From: Polaribacter sp. HaHaR_3_91
Lineage (GTDB): Bacteria > Bacteroidota > Bacteroidia > Flavobacteriales > Flavobacteriaceae
Length of the DNA stretch: 64,000 nucleotides
Assembly: GCF_019278525.1 (NCBI RefSeq)
Contig: NZ_CP058986.1
Span: 3,425,001 to 3,489,000, forward strand
Reading direction: 5' to 3'
This document shows positions 26,707 through 36,677 of the stretch, piece after piece. How positions within the stretch are numbered: position 1 is the first letter of the stretch; the number at the start of each line of letters is the position of its first letter. A program made the translations under genes and the position numbers. A model generated the notes under the pieces. It was not told the DNA's origin and did not search any database. It saw only the letters and a list, made by a program, of their open reading frames with translations.

Positions 26707-28626
26707 TTAATTATTTCTGTTTTTCTTATTTTTTTTAGATTTTTTTGGTGATTTTAAAGCATGAAATTTACTTTTAACCATAAATCTGTTTTCATCTATA
26801 AAAATGATACCCGCTTCTGTTACTCCAACTGGAAGCGTTAAGGTATATTCTGATGTCTTTTTATTAAATTCTCCTTCTAATTTTGTAAAAGGTTCGTGCA
26901 CTTTTCTTTGTTTTCCATTTTTTGAAACGGCATGTAAATCTTTGTAAGATATCAATCCATAAAACTCAATAACTTTAGAGTTCCCATTTTCTAATGTAAC
27001 CGTAATTTTACGTGATACAGGATCAAAAGAATCTGATTTAATTTTTGGAATAGCAGCTACATTTTCTGGTTCTCCTTTTATTTTTGAAGGATTTTTATAA
27101 GGGAATTTAGCATCGTACTCTTTTAAATACTTTTCTAATCTTGTAGATAAATCTTTAACTATCTCTGGAGACTGTTCTGCAATATCAAATTTCTCTTCTA
27201 AATCTGCTCTTTCACCATTTTTGTACAAACGGTATAATTCATAATTACCTTTTACATGGTTTTTATACAATTTATAATCTCCCGCTCTTATTGCAGATTG
27301 CATTTGAAATTCACGATTGTGAGGAAAATGCCACCATAAATCTTTTCTTGGTTCTCCATTATTATTCTTGATAACAGTTTCATTATTTAACAAAACTCCA
27401 GAAATATCTAATCCATCTAAATCGGAACTGTACTTAGTAGGTATTTTACTATTTGTAAGGTCTAAAATTGTTGGGTAAAAATCTAATTGATTTACCAACC
27501 CATCATATACTTTTCCTTTTGGTATACTTGGTCCAGAAATTAGCATTGGTACTCTAATACCTCCTTCTTGAGCATATTTTTTTCCTTCATCTAATGGAAA
27601 ATTATCTGTAACTATTTCTTTACCTACGTGTTCAACAGCCCCATTATCCGAAGAGAAAAAGATGTATGTAGTTTCGTATAATTTTTTACCAGGATTTCTA
27701 GGGTCGTCTGTTTTCTTTAGTAAGTCTACCACACGTCCTAAACTCCAGTCTAAAGTGGTTACCATAGATCCAAAATAAGGATTTGTTTGACCTTCTGTTG
27801 TTACAGGGACATCTTTTGTTGGAAAATCAATTCCTAACTTATCACAGTAATATTGTAATAACTCACGGTTTTTAGTGTGAATTGGAGAATGTACCATCCA
27901 ATGTGCTAAATATAAAAAGAAAGGTTCGTCTTTACTTTCACCAATAAATTTAAGAGCATTTTCAGTAATTTCATCATATGGGTATGAAATTCCTTCCGGA
28001 GAATCTTTGGTAAAAGGAGGATATTTTTCATCACTTAAACGGTAAGGATCATTCTTTGCTTTTGTTGCAAATGTATTCAAACGATTGTCTGGTTTTTTAG
28101 GTCCTTGATGTGCTCCTCTAGATTCATGAACAAAATCAAAACCTTGGTTTTTTGATTTTTGAGAATCATCATGTCCTGCATGCCATTTTCCAATATGTCC
28201 TGTTGTATATCCATTCATTTTTAAAGCTTCCGCAATTGTAAAATGTTTTGGAAACAATCCTCCTTCAAAAAAAGGTGATATATAGTTTGGACTTTGCTCT
28301 GCGTTAGGCATTTGCCCCCCAGCAACGTGTGTTACTCCTGTTTTGGTAGGATGTAACCCACTTAAAACAGCACATCTAGATGGTGCACAAGTAGGTGCTG
28401 GAGAATATCCGTTTGTAAAGTTTACAGCATCATCAGCTAATTTTGAAATATTAGGCGTTTCCCATGGGCTTGGTTCGTCTAAATTATTTATTTCTGTATC
28501 CTGCCAACCTAAATCATCAGCATAAAAAATAATAACATTGGGTTTTATTAAATCCTTTTTTTCTTGACTAATAACATGATTAGAAAAGAACAATAAAATT
28601 GCTAGTGATGTTAAAATTGATTTCAT
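26707..28626 (-). CDS. Family S1 sulfatase, tandem paralogue with basic C-terminal tail
   Basis: A 639-residue sulfatase with a signal peptide ending near HVISQ. YADDLGWQD, PTCAPSRCAVLSGL (Cys80) and FSSDNGAVEHVG mark the active site. A C-terminal beta domain (about 525-620; ITVTLENGNSKVIEFYG, GIIFIDENRFMVKSKFH) matches that of its neighbour. The tail, KSPKKSKKNKKNRNN, is strongly basic but shorter than that of the 24743 product. The DEPSPWETPNI segment also ties it to the fragment at the left edge. It is 39 bp downstream of the unknown TIM-barrel gene, in the long minus-strand operon. Confidence 0.92.
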   Translation of the reverse strand: MKSILTSLAILLFFSNHVISQEKKDLIKPNVIIFYADDLGWQDTEINNLDEPSPWETPNISKLADDAVNFTNGYSPAPTCAPSRCAVLSGLHPTKTGVTHVAGGQMPNAEQSPNYISPFFEGGLFPKHFTIAEALKMNGYTTGHIGKWHAGHDDSQKSKNQGFDFVHESRGAHQGPKKPDNRLNTFATKAKNDPYRLSDEKYPPFTKDSPEGISYPYDEITENALKFIGESKDEPFFLYLAHWMVHSPIHTKNRELLQYYCDKLGIDFPTKDVPVTTEGQTNPYFGSMVTTLDWSLGRVVDLLKKTDDPRNPGKKLYETTYIFFSSDNGAVEHVGKEIVTDNFPLDEGKKYAQEGGIRVPMLISGPSIPKGKVYDGLVNQLDFYPTILDLTNSKIPTKYSSDLDGLDISGVLLNNETVIKNNNGEPRKDLWWHFPHNREFQMQSAIRAGDYKLYKNHVKGNYELYRLYKNGERADLEEKFDIAEQSPEIVKDLSTRLEKYLKEYDAKFPYKNPSKIKGEPENVAAIPKIKSDSFDPVSRKITVTLENGNSKVIEFYGLISYKDLHAVSKNGKQRKVHEPFTKLEGEFNKKTSEYTLTLPVGVTEAGIIFIDENRFMVKSKFHALKSPKKSKKNKKNRNN

Positions 28627-28665
28627 TTTTTTTAATTTGTTATATTAATTCTAGGACGTAAAGTT

Positions 28666-29859
28666 TTATTTATAGTTTAATTTTGATGTTTTATTTTTGA
28701 TATCTAACCAGACATCTACATGTTCAAATTTTCTGGTATAGATGTAGCCTTCGCGTTTTGCAAAACCCAAAGGTTTTCCTAAAGGCTTTTCATATTGTGG
28801 AAATGTTTTTAACCAAACAGCAGATTTTTCAGTTCCATAGCCATCATGCGGATAAACATAACTGTATTTTTCTGCACAAACTAAAAAAATAGCTAATAGA
28901 TACTCTAAGCGCTTTGAAAAATCTTCATGTTTACTTACTTTTTTTCTAACATCATCAATACCTGCTTCGGCATTTTTTAATCCTTTGCCAATACCAAGAG
29001 ACATGGCTATTACTTTTCCTTCTCTTGCAGATTTTTGTACAGCTTCTATTCCCTGTGCTAGGTAATCTTCATAAGCCATGCCAAAACTTTCATGCTCAAA
29101 ACCTTCTATATAAGAGCCGTCAAAGAATTTTAAGTATGCTCTACCCGAATCTTCAAATTCTGGTCGAACACGAAGAATATTTGCTATGAGTAAATTATCA
29201 TCTCCTAATTGTGATTCTAAATCTGCCATCATTGATAAGTAACCAGATTTAATAGCTTCTTGCTTTTCTTCTCCAACACGACTATTAAAAAAACCAGGAA
29301 CTAATACTTTTATATTAGCATCTAAAAAAACACCATCAATAAATGGATTTTCAGTAACCTTTTTTACATGATGTAACCAATACTTACGCACGTAATCTTC
29401 TGATATGTCAAAGAATCCTGTTTTGCCATTTGGCATTACCGATTTTTGTCCTTTAGCATTGATTAATAAAGCTTCTGGATGTTCGTATAAAAAATTTTCA
29501 TCTTCAGAATAACCACCCCAATTGATAACTACATTTTTATAATATAATATTTTAGCATTCGGATTGATTTTTTTTACAGCTTTTGCCGCTTTAATAGTTC
29601 CTTTTTCTGTAGACCCAAAAGTTTTGCTTCCTGTTGTTTTTTCAAAAGTGATTAATGGAAATTTTGATAAATATTGAATCTCTTTATTAGAAAAAGAAGT
29701 TGATTTGCGTAAATGCATATACAATGGCATTTTATCCCAAGAAAATTCTGGCAACTTATTTTTCACCAAATTTATTGCAGAAGTATCTACATTTTGTGTT
29801 TTACACGAACCTAAAGTAAGTGTTAAAACAATTAATAAAAATGAAAATTTAGAATCCAT
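28666..29859 (-). CDS. Putative glycoside hydrolase, TIM-barrel lipoprotein of unknown specificity
   Basis: A 397-residue lipoprotein (lipobox LGSC, Cys19). It starts with FSWDKMPLYMHL and alternates strands and helices like a TIM barrel: KILYYKNVVINWG, IDGVFLDANIK and GSYIEGFEHESFG. Asp180 in GVFLDA and Glu252 or Glu255 in YIEGFEH are strand-end acids and the best catalytic candidates. It is a paralogue of the protein at 36678 and resembles uncharacterised hypothetical glycosyl hydrolase families (GHL15-like in layout). It begins 12 bp after a GH29 gene, the same pairing as in the other wing. It is predicted to cleave a linkage exposed by, or next to, the fucosidase; the activity is unknown. 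Confidence 0.62.
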   Translation of the reverse strand: MDSKFSFLLIVLTLTLGSCKTQNVDTSAINLVKNKLPEFSWDKMPLYMHLRKSTSFSNKEIQYLSKFPLITFEKTTGSKTFGSTEKGTIKAAKAVKKINPNAKILYYKNVVINWGGYSEDENFLYEHPEALLINAKGQKSVMPNGKTGFFDISEDYVRKYWLHHVKKVTENPFIDGVFLDANIKVLVPGFFNSRVGEEKQEAIKSGYLSMMADLESQLGDDNLLIANILRVRPEFEDSGRAYLKFFDGSYIEGFEHESFGMAYEDYLAQGIEAVQKSAREGKVIAMSLGIGKGLKNAEAGIDDVRKKVSKHEDFSKRLEYLLAIFLVCAEKYSYVYPHDGYGTEKSAVWLKTFPQYEKPLGKPLGFAKREGYIYTRKFEHVDVWLDIKNKTSKLNYK

Positions 29860-29871
29860 TTTTGATATAAA

Positions 29872-31389
29872 TTAGTTTAAAAATATTTTAAAACAAATAG
29901 CTGGCTGATTCGGTAATTTCTTAAAGTTATTTTTAATAATTAACCCCTCTTTTTCTTGCTGCCAAGTAACTTTTTCATCACTTCCTAATAATTTAATTTC
30001 TTTTATTTTCTTTTGTAAAACACCACCTTTATGTAGTGTTTTAATTAAAACATCTTCTGTTGGTGCTGCTAAAACAAAAGCAAAAAGATTTCCATCTTTT
30101 GTCGTAATACGAATGTCTTTTTCAGAGAATTTTTTTAGATTCTCACCGGCTCTTTTAGTAACTATTTTTAAAGGACCTTCACCATAAATTTTCCAAGGTC
30201 TGGTGTTGTAAATTCCATCTTGATTAATTTTTACAAATGCACCAAAATCAGACAACATTTTTATTTGATTATCAGGAATCGTTCCATCGCCTTTTAAAGC
30301 AATGTTAATCATAACCACACCATTTTTACTTATGGCATCAATAGCATTACCTATTAATACATCTAAAGACATTTTGGTAAAAGAATTCTTTCTATAAAAC
30401 CAACTCCCAGATAAATCCGTTGCCCAAATCCATGGATATTTTTGTTGTTCACCAAACATACCTCTTTCTAAGTTGTAAGTAAATGCCGCTTTATTCTTTT
30501 TTATATCTTTAAAAGATAAAACGGTTGTTTGTTTTCCGTTATTCTCTTTTAAATCTCTATTTAAGTAATCAGAAAATAATTTAACACCCAATCCTTTTCC
30601 GGTTTTTATTGTTGGATAAGGAGAATCGTTATTAAACATATCTGGATCATATTTCTCTATCAAATCCCAAGAACGTTTGTACCAATGTTGGTTCCAACTA
30701 TCTTGGCTAGCAAATTCGAAAGAATCATAATCCATGTTAAAGAATTCCCATTCAGGAGTACCTTCTTTCTGAAATTTTCTTGCAGTTCTAAAAAAACGAG
30801 GAGACCAATATAAATGAGTTGAAACTCCGAATTTTAAATCATATTTTGTTGCAGCATTTTTCCATTCTCTAAGAATGTCCTTTTTGGGGCCCATTTTAAC
30901 AGAGTTCCAAGGAAAAAAAGAATCATACATATCAAAATTATCATGATGCGTTGCCACTGGCATAATAAAACGAGCGCCACATTCTTTCACAAACTTTACA
31001 ATTTCATTGGCATTAAAGTTTTCTGCTTTAAAGTCTTTTATAAATTTTTCATAACCAAATTCAGATGGTTTCCCATATCTTTCTGTATGCCATTTGGTTA
31101 ATTTTACAGTTCTCATTCTGTCTGGTTCGTTTCTGGCATCGTAATCTGTATCACCATACATTCTTCTTCCATAATGCGATCCATCTTCTATTCTATTTTC
31201 ATCAATAGAAGAAGGAATTCCCCAATGCATCCAAACGCCAATTTTACCATCTTGAAACCATTCTGGTACCTGATAGTTTTTTGCCATGGATTCCCAATTA
31301 GGAGCAATTGTTTTTTGAAACTGATTATTCTGACAGAAAACAAAAGTTGCACTTAATGTTAAAAAAAAGATTGTTGTAAATTTCTTCAT
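29872..31389 (-). CDS. GH29 alpha-L-fucosidase, second type
   Basis: A 505-residue GH29 protein. The N-terminus is a signal peptide; the VFCQ at 17-20 is not a good lipobox. GVWMHWGIPSSID (51-63) is the first barrel strand, followed by PVATHHDNFDMYD with paired His and by YDPDMFNNDSPYP, whose Asp255 matches the nucleophile of GH29 enzymes that read PDVLWND rather than WFD. VMINIALKGDGTIP ends the barrel and a C-terminal beta-sandwich follows. It differs clearly from the other two GH29 proteins here, so it may prefer another linkage or a sulfated fucose. It is the first gene of a nine-gene minus-strand operon, with a probable promoter about 25 bp upstream. Confidence 0.88.
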   Translation of the reverse strand: MKKFTTIFFLTLSATFVFCQNNQFQKTIAPNWESMAKNYQVPEWFQDGKIGVWMHWGIPSSIDENRIEDGSHYGRRMYGDTDYDARNEPDRMRTVKLTKWHTERYGKPSEFGYEKFIKDFKAENFNANEIVKFVKECGARFIMPVATHHDNFDMYDSFFPWNSVKMGPKKDILREWKNAATKYDLKFGVSTHLYWSPRFFRTARKFQKEGTPEWEFFNMDYDSFEFASQDSWNQHWYKRSWDLIEKYDPDMFNNDSPYPTIKTGKGLGVKLFSDYLNRDLKENNGKQTTVLSFKDIKKNKAAFTYNLERGMFGEQQKYPWIWATDLSGSWFYRKNSFTKMSLDVLIGNAIDAISKNGVVMINIALKGDGTIPDNQIKMLSDFGAFVKINQDGIYNTRPWKIYGEGPLKIVTKRAGENLKKFSEKDIRITTKDGNLFAFVLAAPTEDVLIKTLHKGGVLQKKIKEIKLLGSDEKVTWQQEKEGLIIKNNFKKLPNQPAICFKIFLN

Positions 31390-31693
31390 TACTTAATTCA
31401 TTTATCAGGTAAACAAAGTAACTATTTACCTATTAACAAACGATTCTCTATTCCATCATTTTTTTGCTGTAAAAAATAAAGATCAATAACAATAAAGAGA
31501 AAAAGGTTTTATAGAAAACAAAAAAAAGAGGCACTATTAAAAGCAATATTTTCTTTAAACACCTTATATATAGCACGAAAATCAAGGTATATTTCTAGTT
31601 GTTTTTTAAAATGAGCAAAGAAATGATTGAAATAAGAAGACCCTTTGTTTAAATAAGTTAGAAATTAGCATCAATAAACTAAACCAAATACAC
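31390..31693. promoter_or_regulatory. Central divergent control region of the PUL
   Basis: This 304-bp AT-rich gap has no gene and separates the two largest transcription units. On the minus strand a weak promoter is visible: TTACTTTG (31414-31421, one mismatch to TAnnTTTG) with TTTG at 31437-31440, spacing 15, slightly short. On the plus strand TTTG occurs at 31644-31647, but a matching -7 element is not clear. No strong palindrome was seen. Shared control of both wings from here is likely, and the regulator must be encoded elsewhere. Confidence 0.4.
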
Positions 31694-34600
31694 ATGAAAA
31701 ATATATTAACTATTATTATTGTTGTTTTGATGTCTTCTTTTACTTTTTCACAAGAAAATGTAATTAAAGGTAAAGTTACAGACGAGAGTAATACACCCTT
31801 ACCTGGGGTAAGTATTATTGTTAACGGAACTACTAATGGTACAGTCTCTGATATGGAAGGGGAGTATATAATAGAGGTAAAGAAAGTTAATGCAGTAATG
31901 ACATTCTCTTATTTAGGCTATAAGACTAAAGAAATTGCAATAGCAGATAAAAAACAAATTAATGTTCAAATGGAAGTTGATGCGCAATCTTTAACAGAGA
32001 TTGTGATTACAGGAATTCGTGCTTCTAATATATCTGAAGTGAGAGCTAAAAGAGAAGCAGCTATAGTTATAGAAGCAATTACTCCAGAAGATATTGGAAA
32101 TTTTTCTGACACCAACGCAGCAGATGCTTTGCAAAGAGTTGCAGGTGTACAAATAGAAAGAGATGTTGATGGAGTTTCTGGAGATAGAGTTTCTATTAGA
32201 GGTATAGGGCCGCAATTTGTTGGTGTAACAATGAATGGACGTACACCAATCTCTGCAGGTAATGAAGGGAAATCAGATTTTAGAAAGTTTAACTTGAATG
32301 TGATTCCTACCGAAATTATTTCGGGAGCAAGAATTCATAAGACAACGCAGGCTAAAGAAGTTTCAACAAACCTTGGTGGTACTGTAGATTTTCAAACGAT
32401 AAGACCGTTAGAAGCAAAATATAGAAAGAAGAATTATTTTGCCAGTGTAAATGTAAGAGGTGCGTCTAATTCAACAATTGAAGATCTTGATTTTGGTCAG
32501 AGATTTTCAGGAGTTTATGGAACGAAAATAAATGAGAAACTAGGTGTTGCACTTTCAATTATTTATGCTGATGAAGACAATATAAAAGATGAAGCTTCTT
32601 TAAGAGGAATTACACAGGGTATAAATCTTACGGATGAAAATGGGACAGAGTATTCTGATGTAATTGTTGGTAGAACCATTAATAATTCATTGTTAAGAAA
32701 AAATGAAGTGCGTTTTGCAACATCTGCAGCTATACAATGGAGACCAATAAAAGAAATAGATATGGTATTAGACTATACTCGAACAACTGTAGAAGCTAAT
32801 TCGGATAGACAGCAATTTCAGATAGGTTTGGGAAGTACAGGAGGTACTCAATTATTAGGGGGAAGCCATATTTTTAATGAAGGAGATCTTGATTTTAATG
32901 GAAATATATTAACTTATATTAGTCCTTCTTCAGAAGACAATGTTAGGACTACCATTACAAATGCAAATCAATTTTATGACAATCACTCAACCAATAATAT
33001 AGTTGGTTTAAATACAACATATAAACCAATAAATAAATTAAAAATCATTTCAGATGTATCGTATTCAGATTTAAATTATTTTCAAAATTTAACGCAAATA
33101 ACTCACAGAGTTCAAGGACGTAACGGAGGGTATGATCAAACAAGTTTGGATGTTGATTTGAGAGGGGATACTCCTGATTATGGATTACCCGTAGAGGCTT
33201 TTGATCCAGCTTCTTTCGACCTTAATAGAGTTTCACGTAGACTTATTAGAACTAAAGGGTATAATTATGCAGCAAAAGTTGATTTTGAATATGAGTTAAA
33301 GAAAAAATCAAAAATATCTTTTGGATCTAGATATTCGGTAACTGATTTTGAAGCTAGACAAACAACTTCTTCGCATACTGATAGTGATCAATTAAGTGGT
33401 TTATATGGAGGTATTGTGGCTGACCTAAATTCTAGTGGTGCTTATACTGATCTGTTAGGAGAGATTACGGGCGTAGGTTTTAATGAAGGTAATGTTGCTG
33501 GTTTAGAAAACGGATGGGTTAAAGTTCCAGGGCAAGCTGTACTAGATTTAATGCCAGGTTATTCTGATGTAGATGGAGGAAGTATTTTTGATTTTGATGT
33601 AGATTTAAAAGACGTAAAGGCAGAAGAAAATAATCTAGGTTTTGATGCTAGAAGATCCTACGGTGCAAATGAAGCTAGTACCGATTTTTATACACAAATG
33701 GATATAAAAACAGCGCTTCTTAAGCTTCCTGTAAGTTTAAATTTTGGAGTTAGAGCTGTAAGAACACAAAATAAATCAAGAGGATTTAGTGGGGTAGCAT
33801 TTGAAGATGCAGATACTGGCGATGATTTGGATGAGTTTTCAATAGAGAATTTTTATTATGAAGTAGAAACTTCAAGATGGGATGTATTACCTAGCTTTAA
33901 TGCCAATTTTACCTTACAAAAAAGAACAAAATTAAGATTTAGTGCTTATAGAGGAGTTTCAAGACCAAAGTTTGTAGATCTAATTCCAAACAATGAGATT
34001 ACTTTTCTATCCAATATTGCCCCTGAAGATGCAGCAGACTTAGCTAATTCGGGACTAAGAGGAACCATTGTATCTGGGAACCCTGATTTAAAACCTTATA
34101 CAGCATGGATGTATGATACTACTTTAGAATTTTATACTAACAACGGAGGTGCTTTTATTTTTAGTGCTTTTTATAAAGATCTCAAAAATTACATCGTAAA
34201 AGCAGTAACACCAGATCAAACATATCCAGGAGAAGAATTATTAGGGATAGCATTACCTGATGGAACAGGTGGTACTGATGATTTAACTGGTTTGCTATTT
34301 GATATAACCAAGCCAGTAAACATTACAGATGGACAAATTTATGGTTTTGAAGTAGGATTGAATCAACACCTTTCTTTTTTACCTGGTTTTGCAAAAGATT
34401 TTGGTGTAAAAGCTAATTATTCTTACGTTGAAAGTGAATTTGATGGAGATTTAGGGGAGCAAGCTGATGGTTTTCCTGGTACAGCTAAGCATAATGCTAA
34501 TGGAACTTTGTATTATGAGCGATCTGGTTTTTCTGTAAGGTTTACAGCAGCTTATAGAGGTGATTACCTGAGTAATTTAGGAGCTATCGGAGGAAATACA

Positions 34601-34813
34601 CGTGCAGATGAACCACACTACACTGAAGGAAATACTACTCTTGGAATTACCGTTAGAAAGAATTTATTAAATAAAAAATTACAACTTAGTGCAGGAGTAT
34701 CCAACCTTACAGGTGAAGATATTCGCAGATTTCAAGGAGGTGATACTAGAAATTTTTCAGCTTACTATGCTAGAAACCCTATTTGGAAATTAACGATGAG
34801 ATATAAATTTTAA
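31694..34813 (+). CDS. TonB-dependent receptor (TIGR01782-like, oligosaccharide uptake)
   Basis: A 1039-residue outer-membrane receptor. The signal peptide ends near FTFSQ. Residues about 22-100 are the carboxypeptidase-regulatory-like domain common in Bacteroidota (VIKGKVTDESNTPLPGVSIIV). The plug domain contains ITPEDIGNFSDTNAADALQR and DRVSIRGIGPQFVGVTMNG, the pattern of the TonB-Xanth-Caul (TIGR01782) receptors, not SusC. The rest is a 22-strand barrel ending in an aromatic residue (LTMRYKF). No SusD-like gene follows. It heads a six-gene plus-strand operon with a GH29, a TIM-barrel protein and three sulfatases, so it probably imports sulfated fuco-oligosaccharides using TonB energy. Confidence 0.88.
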   Translation: MKNILTIIIVVLMSSFTFSQENVIKGKVTDESNTPLPGVSIIVNGTTNGTVSDMEGEYIIEVKKVNAVMTFSYLGYKTKEIAIADKKQINVQMEVDAQSLTEIVITGIRASNISEVRAKREAAIVIEAITPEDIGNFSDTNAADALQRVAGVQIERDVDGVSGDRVSIRGIGPQFVGVTMNGRTPISAGNEGKSDFRKFNLNVIPTEIISGARIHKTTQAKEVSTNLGGTVDFQTIRPLEAKYRKKNYFASVNVRGASNSTIEDLDFGQRFSGVYGTKINEKLGVALSIIYADEDNIKDEASLRGITQGINLTDENGTEYSDVIVGRTINNSLLRKNEVRFATSAAIQWRPIKEIDMVLDYTRTTVEANSDRQQFQIGLGSTGGTQLLGGSHIFNEGDLDFNGNILTYISPSSEDNVRTTITNANQFYDNHSTNNIVGLNTTYKPINKLKIISDVSYSDLNYFQNLTQITHRVQGRNGGYDQTSLDVDLRGDTPDYGLPVEAFDPASFDLNRVSRRLIRTKGYNYAAKVDFEYELKKKSKISFGSRYSVTDFEARQTTSSHTDSDQLSGLYGGIVADLNSSGAYTDLLGEITGVGFNEGNVAGLENGWVKVPGQAVLDLMPGYSDVDGGSIFDFDVDLKDVKAEENNLGFDARRSYGANEASTDFYTQMDIKTALLKLPVSLNFGVRAVRTQNKSRGFSGVAFEDADTGDDLDEFSIENFYYEVETSRWDVLPSFNANFTLQKRTKLRFSAYRGVSRPKFVDLIPNNEITFLSNIAPEDAADLANSGLRGTIVSGNPDLKPYTAWMYDTTLEFYTNNGGAFIFSAFYKDLKNYIVKAVTPDQTYPGEELLGIALPDGTGGTDDLTGLLFDITKPVNITDGQIYGFEVGLNQHLSFLPGFAKDFGVKANYSYVESEFDGDLGEQADGFPGTAKHNANGTLYYERSGFSVRFTAAYRGDYLSNLGAIGGNTRADEPHYTEGNTTLGITVRKNLLNKKLQLSAGVSNLTGEDIRRFQGGDTRNFSAYYARNPIWKLTMRYKF

Positions 34814-34860
34814 TAGAAAAAATAGTTGATTCAAAATAAATTTAATTAGAATATACACAT

Positions 34861-36666
34861 ATGTTTAAAAAAGGATATTTAATTTTTTCCGTTTTAGTAC
34901 TCTTTATCGGTGTCTTAGATATAAATTCTCAAGAACCTAAAGAAAAAGGAATGGAAGAAATGTGGGGAGAAACGAAAGTTTCTGGAGATGCTTTAAAAAG
35001 TGGAAAAGCAAAATTGTTTGATGAAGGTAATTACGGAATGTTTATTCATTGGGGATTGTTTTCAAACCTAGCAGGTGTTTGGGAAGATAAGACCTATTAT
35101 GGTATTGGAGAATGGATTATGAATCCTAGAATGGCAGGTATTCCTGTGGAGGATTATAAGAAAGTTGCTAATAATTTTAATCCAACAGGATTTGATGCTA
35201 AAGCAATTGCTCAACTAGCAAAAGATGCTGGTATGAAATACATTATTATTACAAGTAAACATCACGAAGGATTTGCCATGTTTGATAGTAAAGTAAGTGA
35301 TTTTAATATTGTAGATGCCACTCCATTTGGTAGAGATCCTATGCATGAATTATCAGATGCTTGTCATGAATTAGGGTTAGGTTTTGGCTTCTATTATTCA
35401 CATAATCAAGATTGGACTGCGCCAGGTGGAACAAGAGGCCCTAAAGTTGATGAAAATGGAAAAGAAGCTACATTTGAAGATTATTTCTACAATAAATGTA
35501 AGCCACAAGTAAAAGAAATATGCTCTAACTACGGACAAATTGATTTTGTTTGGTTTGATACTCCTGGAGATATGGAGGAAAAATATGTGGTAGAATTAGC
35601 AGATATGGTAAGAGAATTACAACCAAATGCAATGATGTGTAGTAGAGTTGGTTATGGTTTAGGAGACTATGCTAGTGTTGGAGATATGGAGGTGCCTACA
35701 AAAAAAATTAAAGGATTATGGGAAACTGCAGATACAAACAATGATTCATGGTCTTATGCTTGGTATGATAACAACTTTAAGAGTCCTAAAGTAATTTTAG
35801 GAAGAGTTATAGAAACTGTTGCAAGAGGTGGTACTTATTTATTTAATGTAGGTCCAAATCAAATGGGGGTTATTCCAGAAATTGGAGCAAAATTCTTAAG
35901 AGAATCTGGAGATTGGTTAAAGAAATATTCTCAAGTTGTTTATAACGCTAATCCATCACCTTGGAGTTACAAATTACCTTGGGGAGATGTTACAACTAAA
36001 GACAACTCTATGTTTTTAGCGGTTTCGGAATGGCCTACAGATGGTAAATTATACTTACCAGGATTAAAAACCAAAATTAAATCAGCATATATTGTTAATC
36101 CTAAAGGGAAAAACAAAAAAGTTAAATTTAATCAAAGTGATGATACTGATTGGGTTTCTTTTGATGTGCCTTATAAAGCACCAGATGATTTAATTTCTGT
36201 TATTGAAGTAAAGTTTAATGAAGATGATACAATTTTAGTAGAAGATAATTCTTTAGGTGTGTATCCAAATACCGATACTGTTTTAATTACAGAATTTGGA
36301 GAAGCTAAAAATGCAACTCAATCTAACAAACGTTGGATGGAAAAGTTTGGTGAATGGAAACATGCTGATCAAGTTAGTGATTGGAAAGAAAACGGAACAA
36401 TAACATGGAATATTGATGTTAAAGAAGCAGGTTACTATTACTTAGATTTATCGTATGCAGGTAAGGAAAGGTTGGTATGGAAAACTGTTACAGATGAAGG
36501 TGTTGAGGTACAAAACCAACAGGCAGCTACAGAAAAGTATGTTTTTTACAGCATGGGTATCTTAGAATTTAAAACTCCAGGGTTACATACAATTACAACA
36601 TCTTTAGTTGAAGGAGATAAAAAAACATCAAGTTTAAAATCTCTAAAATTAAGACCAATCAAATAA
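34861..36666 (+). CDS. GH29 alpha-L-fucosidase with C-terminal carbohydrate-binding-like domain
   Basis: A 601-residue fucosidase with a signal peptide ending near DINSQ. YGMFIHWGLFSNLAGVWED (58-76) and TSKHHEGFAMFD are the GH29 core, with the nucleophile Asp233 in FVWFDTPGD. Residues about 475-601 (WKENGTITWNIDVKEAGYYY, HTITTSLVEG) look like a DUF5077-type beta-sandwich that may bind sugar. The overall barrel is closest to the GH29 at 21270 but lacks its N-terminal domain. It follows the receptor by 47 bp and precedes the second unknown TIM-barrel gene by 11 bp, mirroring the GH29 pair at 28666-31389. Confidence 0.92.
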   Translation: MFKKGYLIFSVLVLFIGVLDINSQEPKEKGMEEMWGETKVSGDALKSGKAKLFDEGNYGMFIHWGLFSNLAGVWEDKTYYGIGEWIMNPRMAGIPVEDYKKVANNFNPTGFDAKAIAQLAKDAGMKYIIITSKHHEGFAMFDSKVSDFNIVDATPFGRDPMHELSDACHELGLGFGFYYSHNQDWTAPGGTRGPKVDENGKEATFEDYFYNKCKPQVKEICSNYGQIDFVWFDTPGDMEEKYVVELADMVRELQPNAMMCSRVGYGLGDYASVGDMEVPTKKIKGLWETADTNNDSWSYAWYDNNFKSPKVILGRVIETVARGGTYLFNVGPNQMGVIPEIGAKFLRESGDWLKKYSQVVYNANPSPWSYKLPWGDVTTKDNSMFLAVSEWPTDGKLYLPGLKTKIKSAYIVNPKGKNKKVKFNQSDDTDWVSFDVPYKAPDDLISVIEVKFNEDDTILVEDNSLGVYPNTDTVLITEFGEAKNATQSNKRWMEKFGEWKHADQVSDWKENGTITWNIDVKEAGYYYLDLSYAGKERLVWKTVTDEGVEVQNQQAATEKYVFYSMGILEFKTPGLHTITTSLVEGDKKTSSLKSLKLRPIK

Positions 36667-36677
36667 ATATAAGAATA

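Noticed and set aside
29872..31389. Loss of the GH29 nucleophile in this copy
   Set aside because: The segment aligns with the PDVLWND type, so the Asp is present as Asp255.
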